Part shown: piece after piece, positions 1 to 7,338 of the stretch | Layout of the letters: the number at the start of each line of letters is the position of its first letter | Numbering within the stretch: the stretch's first letter is position 1 | Assembly: GCA_017420845.1 (NCBI GenBank) | Contig: JAFQOC010000372.1 | Location: forward strand, 1 to 23,309 | Direction of reading: 5' to 3' | DNA length: 23,309 nucleotides | Origin: Clostridia bacterium | Lineage (GTDB): Bacteria; Bacillota; Clostridia; Oscillospirales; CAG-272 | Notes under the pieces: generated by a model | Database searches by the model: none | What the model was told of the DNA's origin: nothing | Seen by the model: the letters and a program-made list of their open reading frames with translations, nothing else | Translations under genes and position numbers: made by a program

Positions 1-888
1 ATCCTCCCCAGTATCCAGATTATACCGACGGAGCGAGCCGCTCTCCATGGGGGTGTACCAAGCGTATGAGCCGTCGAAGCGGATCGTGTAGCAAGGCTCT
101 GCCTGATCCCATAAGGGTGCCGTGTTTTTTTCCTTCATATCGTAGGTCATAGCACCGTAGCCGGTTAGTCCGTTGTCTAAATATACGCCCGTGATATAGT
201 AGACCTTATCCCGATATACATACATACCTTGGATATAATCGCTCCATTCGCCAACCACCTTTGAGTCGTTCATGAGCAGATCGAAGGAATACATAATCCT
301 CTTATAATTATCACGAACAGAAGTCACAACAATGTAAATACGGTCATCCACAACCTGACACATCTGCAAGTTCAGGGTATAATTGCTAAAAATACAGCTT
401 TCATGGTCACAGATGGGGTCCTTGCAGATCTGGATCACCTGTCCCGTGAGCTTACTGAACATATGGCCGCCGTACTGCACGTCAAAGAGCACGTAGTACG
501 GTGTATTGTAGAAGTAATACGCCGATTCATAGGTTTCCGACCGCTCTTCCTCCTTCATGAAGGAGGCATACAGCTCCTCCGCCGTCCAGCCCTCGTAGGG
601 ATTGCCCGTGATCTTGGGGGTCTCTGTGCCGTCGCTCAAGGGAGGTGCGAAGGTGGGAGGACCGTCGGGGCTGTTGGGCTTGGTGACTTCCTCGCCGCCG
701 GGGGCGGTTTCATGGGGGGGGCTTTCCGTAGGAGTGTTGCCATCAGGCTGCCCCGCAACCGTGGTTTGCTCTCCCGTGGGCGTATCGGTCTCGGGGGGAC
801 GGAACTGATCGCGGCGGGAACAGGAGGCGAGGGCAGAGGCCAGCATAAGGGTGGCCAGAATGGCGGTTAGAATCCGATTATTTTTCAT
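1..888 (-). CDS. Propeller lipoprotein, partial (C-terminus outside window)
   Basis: Predicted surface lipoprotein, last visible gene of the minus-strand operon that starts at 7142. The 296 codons seen give a signal peptide with lipobox ALASC (lipidated Cys23), then the SRRDQFRPPETD segment, a Pro/Thr/Glu/Gly-rich flexible linker to about residue 90, the KITGNPYEGW segment (about 92-101), NTPYY at 128-132 and the start of a beta-propeller. The cysteine motif CKDPICDHESC sits at residues 155-165, followed by CQVVDDRIYIV. Start at 888 is set by the lipobox and by AAAGG, which overlaps the stop of the upstream gene; the gap between the two genes is 7 bp. Closely related to the genes at 896, 4181 and 5685, but with its own linker, which contains a run of eight C (positions 714-721). 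No enzymatic residues are evident. Function unknown; a role as a substrate-binding or scaffold partner of the ABC transporters is inference. Confidence 0.85.
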   Translation of the reverse strand, partial: MKNNRILTAILATLMLASALASCSRRDQFRPPETDTPTGEQTTVAGQPDGNTPTESPPHETAPGGEEVTKPNSPDGPPTFAPPLSDGTETPKITGNPYEGWTAEELYASFMKEEERSETYESAYYFYNTPYYVLFDVQYGGHMFSKLTGQVIQICKDPICDHESCIFSNYTLNLQMCQVVDDRIYIVVTSVRDNYKRIMYSFDLLMNDSKVVGEWSDYIQGMYVYRDKVYYITGVYLDNGLTGYGAMTYDMKEKNTAPLWDQAEPCYTIRFDGSYAWYTPMESGSLRRYNLDTGED

Positions 889-895
889 GCTCGAT

Positions 896-2392
896 TTACC
901 TTTCATGTTTTTCATGCTTTTCCAGCCACTTGTGATAGGATTGGTCGGACAGATCAACACCCAATTCATAGGCTGTACCGGTTTCCAGATTCACGACAAC
1001 GTAACGTTCACTCGTTGCCCACAAGGGCAGGTTGGGACTGTAAACATTCGGGAAGTCCTTGTAGGTCTGATACTGAACCATAACGTACTTTCCGTCGAGG
1101 AACAGGAAATTCGTTAAGTTATCGGGGATATCATCGGTACGAAGATTCAGGATAACCTCACGCTCTCCCGTTTGCATATCGTATCGGTACCATTTTCCGC
1201 CCCACATTGTCCCGCCTACGGAGGTGAGACTTTGTGGATTTTGGTAGTATTCATAATGGGGATCGTCCTTGTAGGCATCTACTCTATGACTCACTCCCTG
1301 ATAGAAATTTCCGTCATATATGAAAGTCGTGATGCCTTCTATCTCCTGTAGTTGTCCCGTTTCCATATCATACCGCAGAATGCTCGACCTTGCTCCTGTC
1401 GATAGTTCTTTCCGAACGTATACCGTTTGATCCACAGAACCCGTGAAGTGGAAGCCCAATTCACCTTCCTCGCGATCCAGGTACGCCGTTGAGATGACCT
1501 CCTCGTCCTCCCCGGTATCCAGATGATACCGCCAGAGCGAGCCATCCTCCCTCCCGTACCACTCATACACTCCGCTATGCCAACTCACTACGTACCGAAC
1601 GGGTTCTTCGCGGAGGGGAGACACGGTCTCCTCCTTCGCGTCGTACACCATGGTGACGTTGCGGTATTGTCCGTCATCAAACTTGATCTCTGCGTCATAG
1701 TAGATCTTGTCCCGGTACACATATACTTCACTGGGGCAATCCATTTCCTTCCATGTATAAACCAGCTTCGCATCGTTCATGAGCAGATCGAATGAATACA
1801 GGCTGGATGTAAAAACATCCCCTTTGAAGCCTTCCAAAAGAATATAGCAACGGTCATCCACGACCTGACACGATTCGAAAATGGCATGATTACTGAAAAT
1901 ACAGTTTTCGTGGTCACACAAGGGATCCTTGCAGATCGTCACAACTTGTCCTGTGAGCTTACTGAACATCGCTCCGCCATATTGCCCGTTCAGGATCACG
2001 TAATACGGGGTATTGCCAAATACGTCATTTATGTTGTTATAAACCGACCGCTCCTGATCCTCCATAAAGGACGCATACAGCTCCTCCGCTGTCCAGCCCT
2101 CGTAGGGGTTGCCGGTGATCTTGTCACTTTCACCGCCGCTTACGGGAGGAGTAACAATGGGGATATCGGGGGGCATGGTGGTGTCGGTCACATCCCCACC
2201 ATTGGGGTTGGTTTCGGTGGGATTAGTTTCGGTAGGATGATTGACACCGGGCTGTCCCGCAGCCGTGGTCTGCTCCCCCGTAGGCGCATCGGTCTCGTGA
2301 GGCCGGAATTGGTCGCGGCGGCTACAGGACACGAAGGTAGTGGCCAGCATGAGGGCGGCCAGAATGGCGGTTATGATCCGTTTGGTTTTCAT
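896..2392 (-). CDS. Seven-bladed propeller lipoprotein (CxDPxC family)
   Basis: 498-residue predicted lipoprotein, lipidated at Cys23 (TTFVSC). Residues 24-90 are a Thr/Pro/Asn/Gly-rich linker that would hold the folded domain off the membrane. The folded part starts at KITGNPYEGW (91-100). I count seven blade-closing motifs: FSKLTGQ, SFDLLMND, VYDAKEE, YHLDTGE, YDMETGQ, YDMQTGE and VNLETGT. This points to a seven-bladed beta-propeller (inference from the repeats). The motif C154-K-D-P-L-C159-D-H161-E-N-C164 follows the first blade, with another Cys in ESCQVVDDR. The C-terminal signature YKDDPHYEYY, YQTYKDF and RYVVVNLETG is shared with the other family members. AAAGGAG (2401-2407) precedes the start, 19 bp after the ATPase gene. 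No known catalytic motif; function unassigned. Confidence 0.9.
   Translation of the reverse strand: MKTKRIITAILAALMLATTFVSCSRRDQFRPHETDAPTGEQTTAAGQPGVNHPTETNPTETNPNGGDVTDTTMPPDIPIVTPPVSGGESDKITGNPYEGWTAEELYASFMEDQERSVYNNINDVFGNTPYYVILNGQYGGAMFSKLTGQVVTICKDPLCDHENCIFSNHAIFESCQVVDDRCYILLEGFKGDVFTSSLYSFDLLMNDAKLVYTWKEMDCPSEVYVYRDKIYYDAEIKFDDGQYRNVTMVYDAKEETVSPLREEPVRYVVSWHSGVYEWYGREDGSLWRYHLDTGEDEEVISTAYLDREEGELGFHFTGSVDQTVYVRKELSTGARSSILRYDMETGQLQEIEGITTFIYDGNFYQGVSHRVDAYKDDPHYEYYQNPQSLTSVGGTMWGGKWYRYDMQTGEREVILNLRTDDIPDNLTNFLFLDGKYVMVQYQTYKDFPNVYSPNLPLWATSERYVVVNLETGTAYELGVDLSDQSYHKWLEKHEKHER
2041..2123. repeat. 83-bp near-identical segment, copy 1
   Basis: This segment encodes the FMEDQERSVYN end and the KITGNPYEGW region of one propeller lipoprotein. 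It matches 6785-6867 in the lipoprotein gene at 5685 with only two mismatches (2090 and 2114), while the flanking linkers and the propeller domains differ much more. It marks recent exchange, or unusually tight conservation, of the junction between linker and folded domain. Confidence 0.85.
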
Positions 2393-2411
2393 ATATGTAC
2401 TCCTTTGTTTC

Positions 2412-3275
2412 TTACAGAATATCTCCGAACACGTGGAGGTAGTAATCCTCCAGAGAAGGCACCACCGTCACGGAATCCTCGGTGGGCTTCACGTCGGACA
2501 GGATACGCAGAATCACACCCTGCTCGCCGTTCTGGATGTTCACCACGCGGAACTTCTCCTGCATGGCCTGCACCTCCTCGGCGGCTACGACCGTCTGCCA
2601 AACCTGACCCTCGATCTTCTGAGTCAGCTCGTAGGGACTTCCGCTGTCCGAGATCACGCCCTTTTTGAGCATGATGGCCTCGCGGGCGATAAACTCCACA
2701 TCGGAAACTACGTGAGTGGCAATAATGACAGTCTTATTGAGGGCAACACTGGCGATGTAGTTACGGATGGCAATGCGCTGCTTGGGGTCAAGACCGGCGG
2801 TGGGTTCGTCGAGAATGACGATTTCAGGGTCACCGAGCAGAGATTGAGCCAGGGCAAGGCGCTGCTTCATACCGCCCGAAAATGAGCCGATACGGTGGGT
2901 GCGAACGTCGTGAAGCTCCACGGCGTGCAGAAGCTCGTCGATCTGCTCATCCGCTTTCTTTTTGTTCAGCCCCTTCAGTACGGCCATATAGCGGAGGAAG
3001 TCGAGAGCCGAGAAAGAGGGATACATACCGGGATACTGAGGCATGAAGCCCAGCTTTTCGCGGTAGGACGCGCCCAGCTTGCCGATGGGGGTGCCGTCCA
3101 GCAGAATGTCACCGTTGTCGGATTTGAGGTTCTGGGTGACGATGTTCATGAGAGTGGATTTTCCCGAGCCATTGGGGCCCAGCAGGGCGTAAATGCCGTG
3201 GTCGAAGCTGTAGGTGAACTGATTGAGGGCGAGATTGGAGCCGTAGGATTTGGATAGATCGCGGATGGTGAGCAT
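2412..3275 (-). CDS. ABC transporter ATP-binding protein (ABC-2 exporter type), copy A
   Basis: Cytoplasmic nucleotide-binding subunit, 287 residues, expected to power one of the ABC-2-type permeases. All ATPase motifs are intact: Walker A GPNGSGKST (33-41, Lys39), Q-loop Gln80 in FMPQYPGMYP, signature SFSGGMKQRL (131-140), Walker B EIVILDEP (Asp156, catalytic Glu157), D-loop AGLDP and H-loop His188 in ATHVVSDVE. A C-terminal extension of about 65 residues ends in LEDYYLHVFGDIL, as in the other two ATPases here. Lies 15 bp after a second, divergent ATPase gene, so the two are probably co-translated and may form a heterodimer. The protein differs from the ATPase at 8864-9727 at only six positions (3, 5, 6, 56, 61, 281), although the genes differ at many synonymous sites. 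AAAGGAG supports the start. Confidence 0.95.
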   Translation of the reverse strand: MLTIRDLSKSYGSNLALNQFTYSFDHGIYALLGPNGSGKSTLMNIVTQNLKSDNGDILLDGTPIGKLGASYREKLGFMPQYPGMYPSFSALDFLRYMAVLKGLNKKKADEQIDELLHAVELHDVRTHRIGSFSGGMKQRLALAQSLLGDPEIVILDEPTAGLDPKQRIAIRNYIASVALNKTVIIATHVVSDVEFIAREAIMLKKGVISDSGSPYELTQKIEGQVWQTVVAAEEVQAMQEKFRVVNIQNGEQGVILRILSDVKPTEDSVTVVPSLEDYYLHVFGDIL

Positions 3276-3290
3276 GATGTGTATCTCCTT

Positions 3291-4166
3291 TTACAAGAGT
3301 TCCCCTGTGAAGCACAGGTAGTAGTCCTCCAGATTGGGGTCAACCGCCACGGCCTCGGGGGCGGGACGACGGTTGGAGAGGATGCGGAGGGTAACCCCCT
3401 CTTTCGTGTTGGCCATGGCGGCGATACGGAAGCGTGCCGTGAAGGTTGGCACCTCCTCGGGGTAGACAGTGATCCCCCAGACCCGTCCCCGTACCTTTTC
3501 GGTCAGCTCGAAGGGTGTCCCCGAATCCACCAGCCGTCCGCGGCGGAGCAGCAGTACCTCACGGGCGGCGGATTCCACGTCGGATACGATGTGGGTCGCC
3601 AGCAGGACGGTGCGGTTTTGGGCTTCTCTGGCCATGAGCTTGCGGGCGCAGGCACGCCAGGCGGGGTCCATGGAGGCGGTGGGCTCGTCTAAAATGACCA
3701 CCTCGGGGTTGCCCATAAAGGCCTGCGCCAGCAAAAGGCGACTCACGGTGCCCCCCGAAAAGGAGGCGACGCGGTCATGACGGCAGTCATACAGGTCAAT
3801 ATCCCGCAGGATGGCGTGGCTCTGGGCTTCTGCCTCGGTGCGGCTCGCGCCCTTGGAGACGGCGACGTAGCGCAGAAAATCCTCCGCCGAGACGTCGGGG
3901 TAGCCTCCGCCGTTCTGGGGCAGATAGCCCAATCGGGCGGGGTAGCCGGTCTTGCGTGATCGCACGTCCTCCCCATCCAGAAGCACCTGCCCACCGTCTG
4001 GACGCAGATTGCGGGCGAGAATCGACAGGAGGGTAGATTTTCCCGCCCCGTTGGGGCCCAGGATCCCGTATAGGCCGTGGTCAAAGGCATAGGAGAAGGG
4101 CTCCAGAGCCGGAGTGATACGGCGGAAGCGGCGGTAGGATTTGGTGATCTTTTTTACGGTGAGCAT
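3291..4166 (-). CDS. ABC transporter ATP-binding protein, divergent partner
   Basis: 291-residue ABC ATPase, more Arg/Ala-rich and clearly diverged from its downstream neighbour. Walker A GPNGAGKST (37-45, Lys43), Q-loop Gln84 in YLPQNGGGYP, Walker B EVVILDEP (Asp160, Glu161) and His192 in ATHIVSDVE are intact. The signature is SFSGGTVSRLL (135-145), so the usual MKQR or GQ-QR context after SGG is missing, and the D-loop reads ASMDP rather than AGLDP. It keeps the same C-terminal extension, ending in LEDYYLCFTGELL. ATP binding looks competent, and the catalytic Glu and His are present. The altered signature suggests the asymmetric half of a heterodimeric ATPase (inference). Start supported by AAAAGGAG; 14 bp after the preceding lipoprotein gene. 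No permease is encoded in this operon within the window. Confidence 0.95.
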   Translation of the reverse strand: MLTVKKITKSYRRFRRITPALEPFSYAFDHGLYGILGPNGAGKSTLLSILARNLRPDGGQVLLDGEDVRSRKTGYPARLGYLPQNGGGYPDVSAEDFLRYVAVSKGASRTEAEAQSHAILRDIDLYDCRHDRVASFSGGTVSRLLLAQAFMGNPEVVILDEPTASMDPAWRACARKLMAREAQNRTVLLATHIVSDVESAAREVLLLRRGRLVDSGTPFELTEKVRGRVWGITVYPEEVPTFTARFRIAAMANTKEGVTLRILSNRRPAPEAVAVDPNLEDYYLCFTGELL

Positions 4167-4180
4167 GGGGGCTCCTTTTC

Positions 4181-5665
4181 TTATCGTCCAAAGGGATTCT
4201 CGGCGGTCTGCTTGGAGAGGTCCACGCCCAGATCAAAAATCTGACCCGTTTCGAGATTGACGACAACGTAACGTCTGCTCTTTACCCATTCGGGAAGATT
4301 CGGACTGTAGGTATTTCTGAAATCCTTATAGGTCTGGTACTCGATCATCACAAAGGTACCGTCCAGGTATATCAGCGTGGTCAATGCATCGGGGATCCCG
4401 TCGGTGTAAAGGTAGACCGCCGTTTCGGTCTCTCCTGTTTCCGGATCTATGCGGAACAGCTTTCCTCCAAAGCGGGTTCCGTGGGACGTGTTTTGATAGT
4501 ATTCGTAGTGCGGATCATCCTTATATGCTTCGCTATTGTGCAGAAGAAGGGTGTAGAAGGTGCCGTTATACTCGGAATAACGTATTGCGCCCATGTCACG
4601 CCTCTCGCCTGTCTCCATGTTCAGACACATCATATTGGATGTGACGCCGTTCGGCATGACGATTTCGTAATATACAAGGTTTTTCGAGACGGTTTCCACC
4701 TTAAACCACAGTTCTCCGTTCTCGCGATTCAATAGGTCCCCCGACAGGATGATCTCCTCCGTATCATTTTCCAGATCGTATCGGCGGATGGAGCCGTCCT
4801 CGGTGTTTGTGTACCATATATACGCATCCTGATAAAATACCCATCTGCAAGGCTCGGCATCATCCATAAGAGGTGCCGCCGTCTTTTTTTCAAGATCGTA
4901 CACCATAATGGTGTGTCCAACACGTCCGCCGCTCAATTTCATGTTGGTCATATAGTAAGCTTTTTCCCCGCAAATATACATCAATTCAGGTGGATCGCTC
5001 CATTTACCGATCACCTTTGGATCGTCCATGAGCAGATCAAAGGAATACATCGTATATCCCTCGAGAGCCCGATCCATGACCAGATAAATACGGTCATCCA
5101 CAACCTGACAGGATGCCAACGGACCCGTCAAGCTACTGAAAATGCAGGATTCATGATCGCAAAGCGGATCCTTGCATATCGAAACGACCTGTCCCGTCAG
5201 TTTACTGAACATCTTTCCACCGTATTGCATATCTAAAAGCACGTAATACGGTGTGTTTCCATACCACGTGTTATGGTTCGGTTCGGGATCATGCTGATAG
5301 AAGGAAGCATACAGCTCCTCTGCCGTCCAGCCCTCGTAGGGGTTGCCCGTGATCTTGGGCGTCTCGGAGCCATCGCCCACGGGAGGCTTGGGGGTGGGGG
5401 TGTTGGGATCAGTAGGGGTTGTTTCGGGCGGAGTGGTAGGCGAGGAGTCATTTCCGCCGCTTGTGTTGTTTTCGCCATGATCGGTTTCGACAGGGTCGCT
5501 TTCGCCGGGATTACTTCCATCGGGCTGTCCCGCAACCGTGGTCTGCTCTGCCGTGGGCGCGTCGGTCTCAGGTGGACGGAACTGGTCGCGGCGGCTACAG
5601 GACGCAAAGGCGGAGGCCAGCATAAGGACGGACAGGATGATGGTTATGATTCGATTAATTTTCAT
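4181..5665 (-). CDS. Seven-bladed propeller lipoprotein (CxDPxC family)
   Basis: 494-residue lipoprotein, signal peptide ending SAFASC (Cys23), SRRDQFRPPETD, then the longest linker of the group (about residues 40-104), rich in Thr, Pro, Asn and Asp. KITGNPYEGW is at about 104-113, and NTPYY precedes the first blade. Seven blade motifs are visible: FSKLTGQ, SFDLLMDD, VYDLEKK, YDLENDT, LNMETGE, IDPETGE and VNLETGQ. The cysteine motif is C164-x4-C169-x-H171-x2-C174, followed by SCQVVDDR. The reading frame stays open upstream to 5731, but that would add 22 residues in front of the signal peptide and overlap the previous gene. AAAAGGAG at 5673-5680, 7 bases before 5665, fixes the start. Lies 19 bp after the preceding gene. 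Function not recognised. Confidence 0.92.
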   Translation of the reverse strand: MKINRIITIILSVLMLASAFASCSRRDQFRPPETDAPTAEQTTVAGQPDGSNPGESDPVETDHGENNTSGGNDSSPTTPPETTPTDPNTPTPKPPVGDGSETPKITGNPYEGWTAEELYASFYQHDPEPNHNTWYGNTPYYVLLDMQYGGKMFSKLTGQVVSICKDPLCDHESCIFSSLTGPLASCQVVDDRIYLVMDRALEGYTMYSFDLLMDDPKVIGKWSDPPELMYICGEKAYYMTNMKLSGGRVGHTIMVYDLEKKTAAPLMDDAEPCRWVFYQDAYIWYTNTEDGSIRRYDLENDTEEIILSGDLLNRENGELWFKVETVSKNLVYYEIVMPNGVTSNMMCLNMETGERRDMGAIRYSEYNGTFYTLLLHNSEAYKDDPHYEYYQNTSHGTRFGGKLFRIDPETGETETAVYLYTDGIPDALTTLIYLDGTFVMIEYQTYKDFRNTYSPNLPEWVKSRRYVVVNLETGQIFDLGVDLSKQTAENPFGR

Positions 5666-5672
5666 GTGAGAG

Positions 5673-5680
5673 CTCCTTTT
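5673..5680 (-). promoter_or_regulatory. Ribosome binding site deciding the start at 5665
   Basis: AAAAGGAG on the minus strand, seven bases before the ATG at 5665. It rejects the upstream in-frame ATG at 5731, which lies inside the preceding gene and would bury the lipoprotein signal peptide. Confidence 0.8.
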
Positions 5681-5684
5681 TGCC

Positions 5685-7142
5685 TTACCGATTATGCACC
5701 GATTGGGTAGAAATATCCACACCCAATTCATAGGTTTGCCCGGTCTCCGTATTCACAACCACGTAGCGCTGGCTACGCGCCCATTCGGGAATACTTGGGC
5801 TGTAATAATTATGGAAATCCTTGTATGTCTGGTACAGCACGACGACGTATTTCCCGTCCATATGCAACCACGCGGAAAACTGATCCGGAATGCCGTCGGT
5901 CGAAAGCGCGACGATCTGTGTCAGTTCACCGGATTCCCCATCCATTTCGAAAATTTTCCCGCCGGCACCGCCGCTGTCTCGGTAGTATTCATAATGGGGG
6001 TCATCCTTATATTCCTCGGTCAGATGTGCTACGGTACGGAAAAACTGATTGTCATATATACGGACCGCTACGGCACCTAAATCCTTCGTTTCCCCGGTGT
6101 TCATGTTGTATTGGATCATATTGGATGAATACCCGGTCGCCAATAGCTTCCGATAGTATACGTATTCCCCCTGTGATGCTACAAATTCAAAGGCTGTCTC
6201 GCCGTCCTCTCGGTTCAAGAGACTCCCCGAAAGGATCTCTACATCCTCTTTGGTATGTATATTGTATCGATGGAGGGCGCCGCTCGTTGAGAGCGTATAC
6301 CACACATATTCACTCATAAAACAAATACGGTCACGGCGAATATCGTCCTCCCAAAGAGGCGACACCCTTTTTTCGTCAAGATCATACACCATAACACCCC
6401 TGGCATATTGCCCGTTCCCCACTTGCACGTTGGTAATATAGTACACGTTGTTTTCAAACAAGTACATATCCATAGGGGAATCCTCAATTTCGCCCAGCCG
6501 CTTGGGATCATTCATCAAGAGATCAAAGGAATATATGACGCATTTGCCCTCGCTGTTTTGATTCATGGCTATGTAAATCCGATCTTCTATCACTTGACAC
6601 AACTGTAGCGCTGGCTCCGTCCTTTGATTGAAAATACACGTCTCGTGGTCGCAAATCGGGTCTTTGCAGATCTTCACTACCTGTCCTGTCAGCTTGCTGA
6701 ACATATAGCCACCGTCGCGAAGACCCAAAATCACGTAGTAAGGGGTATTTCCGAGGCAATAGCCTTTTGCGATGGTTTCATTGTAAACCGACCGCTCCTG
6801 ATCCTCCATAAAGGACGCATACAGCTCCTCCGCCGTCCAGCCCTCGTAGGGGTTGCCCGTGATCTTGCCATTTTCGCCGCCGCTTACAGGAGGCGTAACG
6901 ATGGGAACATCGGGGGGCGTGGTGTTACCCGGGTCGGTCATGTCCCCACCGCTTTGGTTGGTGTCGGCGGGATTGCTTTCGTTGGGATTACTTCCATCGG
7001 GCTGCCCCGCAACCGTGGTCTGCTCCCCAGTGGGCACATCGGTCTCGGGAGGACGGAATTGGTCGCGGCGGGAGCAGGACGCCAAGGTAGTGGCCAGCAT
7101 AAAGGCGGCCAGAACAGCAGTAAAAATTCGTTTGGTCTCCAT
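5685..7142 (-). CDS. Seven-bladed propeller lipoprotein, first gene of operon
   Basis: 485-residue lipoprotein, first gene after the minus-strand promoter. Lipobox TTLASC (Cys23), SRRDQFRPPETD, a linker rich in Asn, Pro, Thr and Gly to about residue 92, then KITGNPYEGW and FMEDQERSVYN. Blade motifs FSKLTGQ, SFDLLMND, VYDLDEK, YNIHTKE, YNMNTGE, MDGESGE and VNTETGQ suggest seven blades. Cysteine motif C159-x4-C164-x-H166-x2-C169, then LCQVIEDRIYI. One extra Cys (KGYCLGN) lies just before the propeller. AAAGGAG precedes the ATG. As the promoter-proximal gene, facing the two-component system across a shared regulatory region, it is a good candidate for a regulated surface receptor or transport partner; this is inference. 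Confidence 0.92.
   Translation of the reverse strand: METKRIFTAVLAAFMLATTLASCSRRDQFRPPETDVPTGEQTTVAGQPDGSNPNESNPADTNQSGGDMTDPGNTTPPDVPIVTPPVSGGENGKITGNPYEGWTAEELYASFMEDQERSVYNETIAKGYCLGNTPYYVILGLRDGGYMFSKLTGQVVKICKDPICDHETCIFNQRTEPALQLCQVIEDRIYIAMNQNSEGKCVIYSFDLLMNDPKRLGEIEDSPMDMYLFENNVYYITNVQVGNGQYARGVMVYDLDEKRVSPLWEDDIRRDRICFMSEYVWYTLSTSGALHRYNIHTKEDVEILSGSLLNREDGETAFEFVASQGEYVYYRKLLATGYSSNMIQYNMNTGETKDLGAVAVRIYDNQFFRTVAHLTEEYKDDPHYEYYRDSGGAGGKIFEMDGESGELTQIVALSTDGIPDQFSAWLHMDGKYVVVLYQTYKDFHNYYSPSIPEWARSQRYVVVNTETGQTYELGVDISTQSVHNR
6785..6867. repeat. 83-bp near-identical segment, copy 2
   Basis: Second copy of the segment at 2041-2123, with mismatches at 6834 and 6858 only. It lies at the equivalent place in its own lipoprotein gene. 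See copy 1. Confidence 0.85.
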
Positions 7143-7187
7143 AAAAAACTCCTTTCAGCCATTTGAAATATAGTTTCATACGCTCTC

Positions 7188-7216
7188 ATTATAAGATAAG
7201 GGAAGGAAGCGGTCAA
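7188..7216 (-). promoter_or_regulatory. Sigma-A promoter of the minus-strand lipoprotein/ATPase operon
   Basis: On the minus strand, -35 TTGACC (7211-7216), a 17-bp spacer, and a perfect -10 TATAAT (7188-7193). Transcription would start near 7181 and give a leader of about 39 bases before the ATG at 7142. No other promoter is needed for the six tightly packed genes downstream. Confidence 0.8.
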
Positions 7217-7227
7217 GGCGGGTTTCG

Positions 7228-7257
7228 CATTCGTCGGTTTTTCCGCCCCATTCGTTG
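7228..7257. promoter_or_regulatory. Probable LytTR regulator binding site (9-bp direct repeats)
   Basis: CATTCGTCG (7228-7236) and CATTCGTTG (7249-7257) match at 8 of 9 positions and start exactly 21 bp apart, so 12 bp separates them. Regulators with a LytTR domain typically bind two imperfect 9-bp direct repeats with about 12 bp between them, on one face of the helix. The pair sits between the two divergent promoters. The nearer repeat ends 11 bp upstream of the minus-strand -35, where an activator would act, and the pair is also upstream of the regulator's own -35. Binding by the neighbouring regulator is inference from geometry and location. Confidence 0.6.
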
Positions 7258-7279
7258 TCCCTTGGGAAGTCTTGACGTA

Positions 7280-7308
7280 TTTACAAAAGCCACGGAATGT
7301 GGTATAAT
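7280..7308 (+). promoter_or_regulatory. Sigma-A promoter of the two-component system
   Basis: -35 TTTACA (7280-7285), a 17-bp spacer and -10 TATAAT (7303-7308). Transcription would start near 7315, giving a short leader to the ATG at 7339. It diverges from the promoter at 7188-7216, with about 63 bp between the two -35 boxes. Confidence 0.8.
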
Positions 7309-7324
7309 GGTGTTATCTTAAAAT

Positions 7325-7329
7325 GGGAG
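7325..7329 (+). promoter_or_regulatory. Ribosome binding site deciding the start at 7339
   Basis: GGGAG lies nine bases before the ATG at 7339 but only three before the alternative ATG at 7333, so 7339 is preferred. The frame also stays open back to 7297, but that ATG overlaps the -10 box. Confidence 0.65.
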
Positions 7330-7338
7330 AGTATGACC

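Noticed and set aside
7272..7277. TTGACG as -35 box for the two-component operon
   Set aside because: It lies 25 bp from the TATAAT at 7303-7308. TTTACA at 7280-7285 gives the proper 17-bp spacer.
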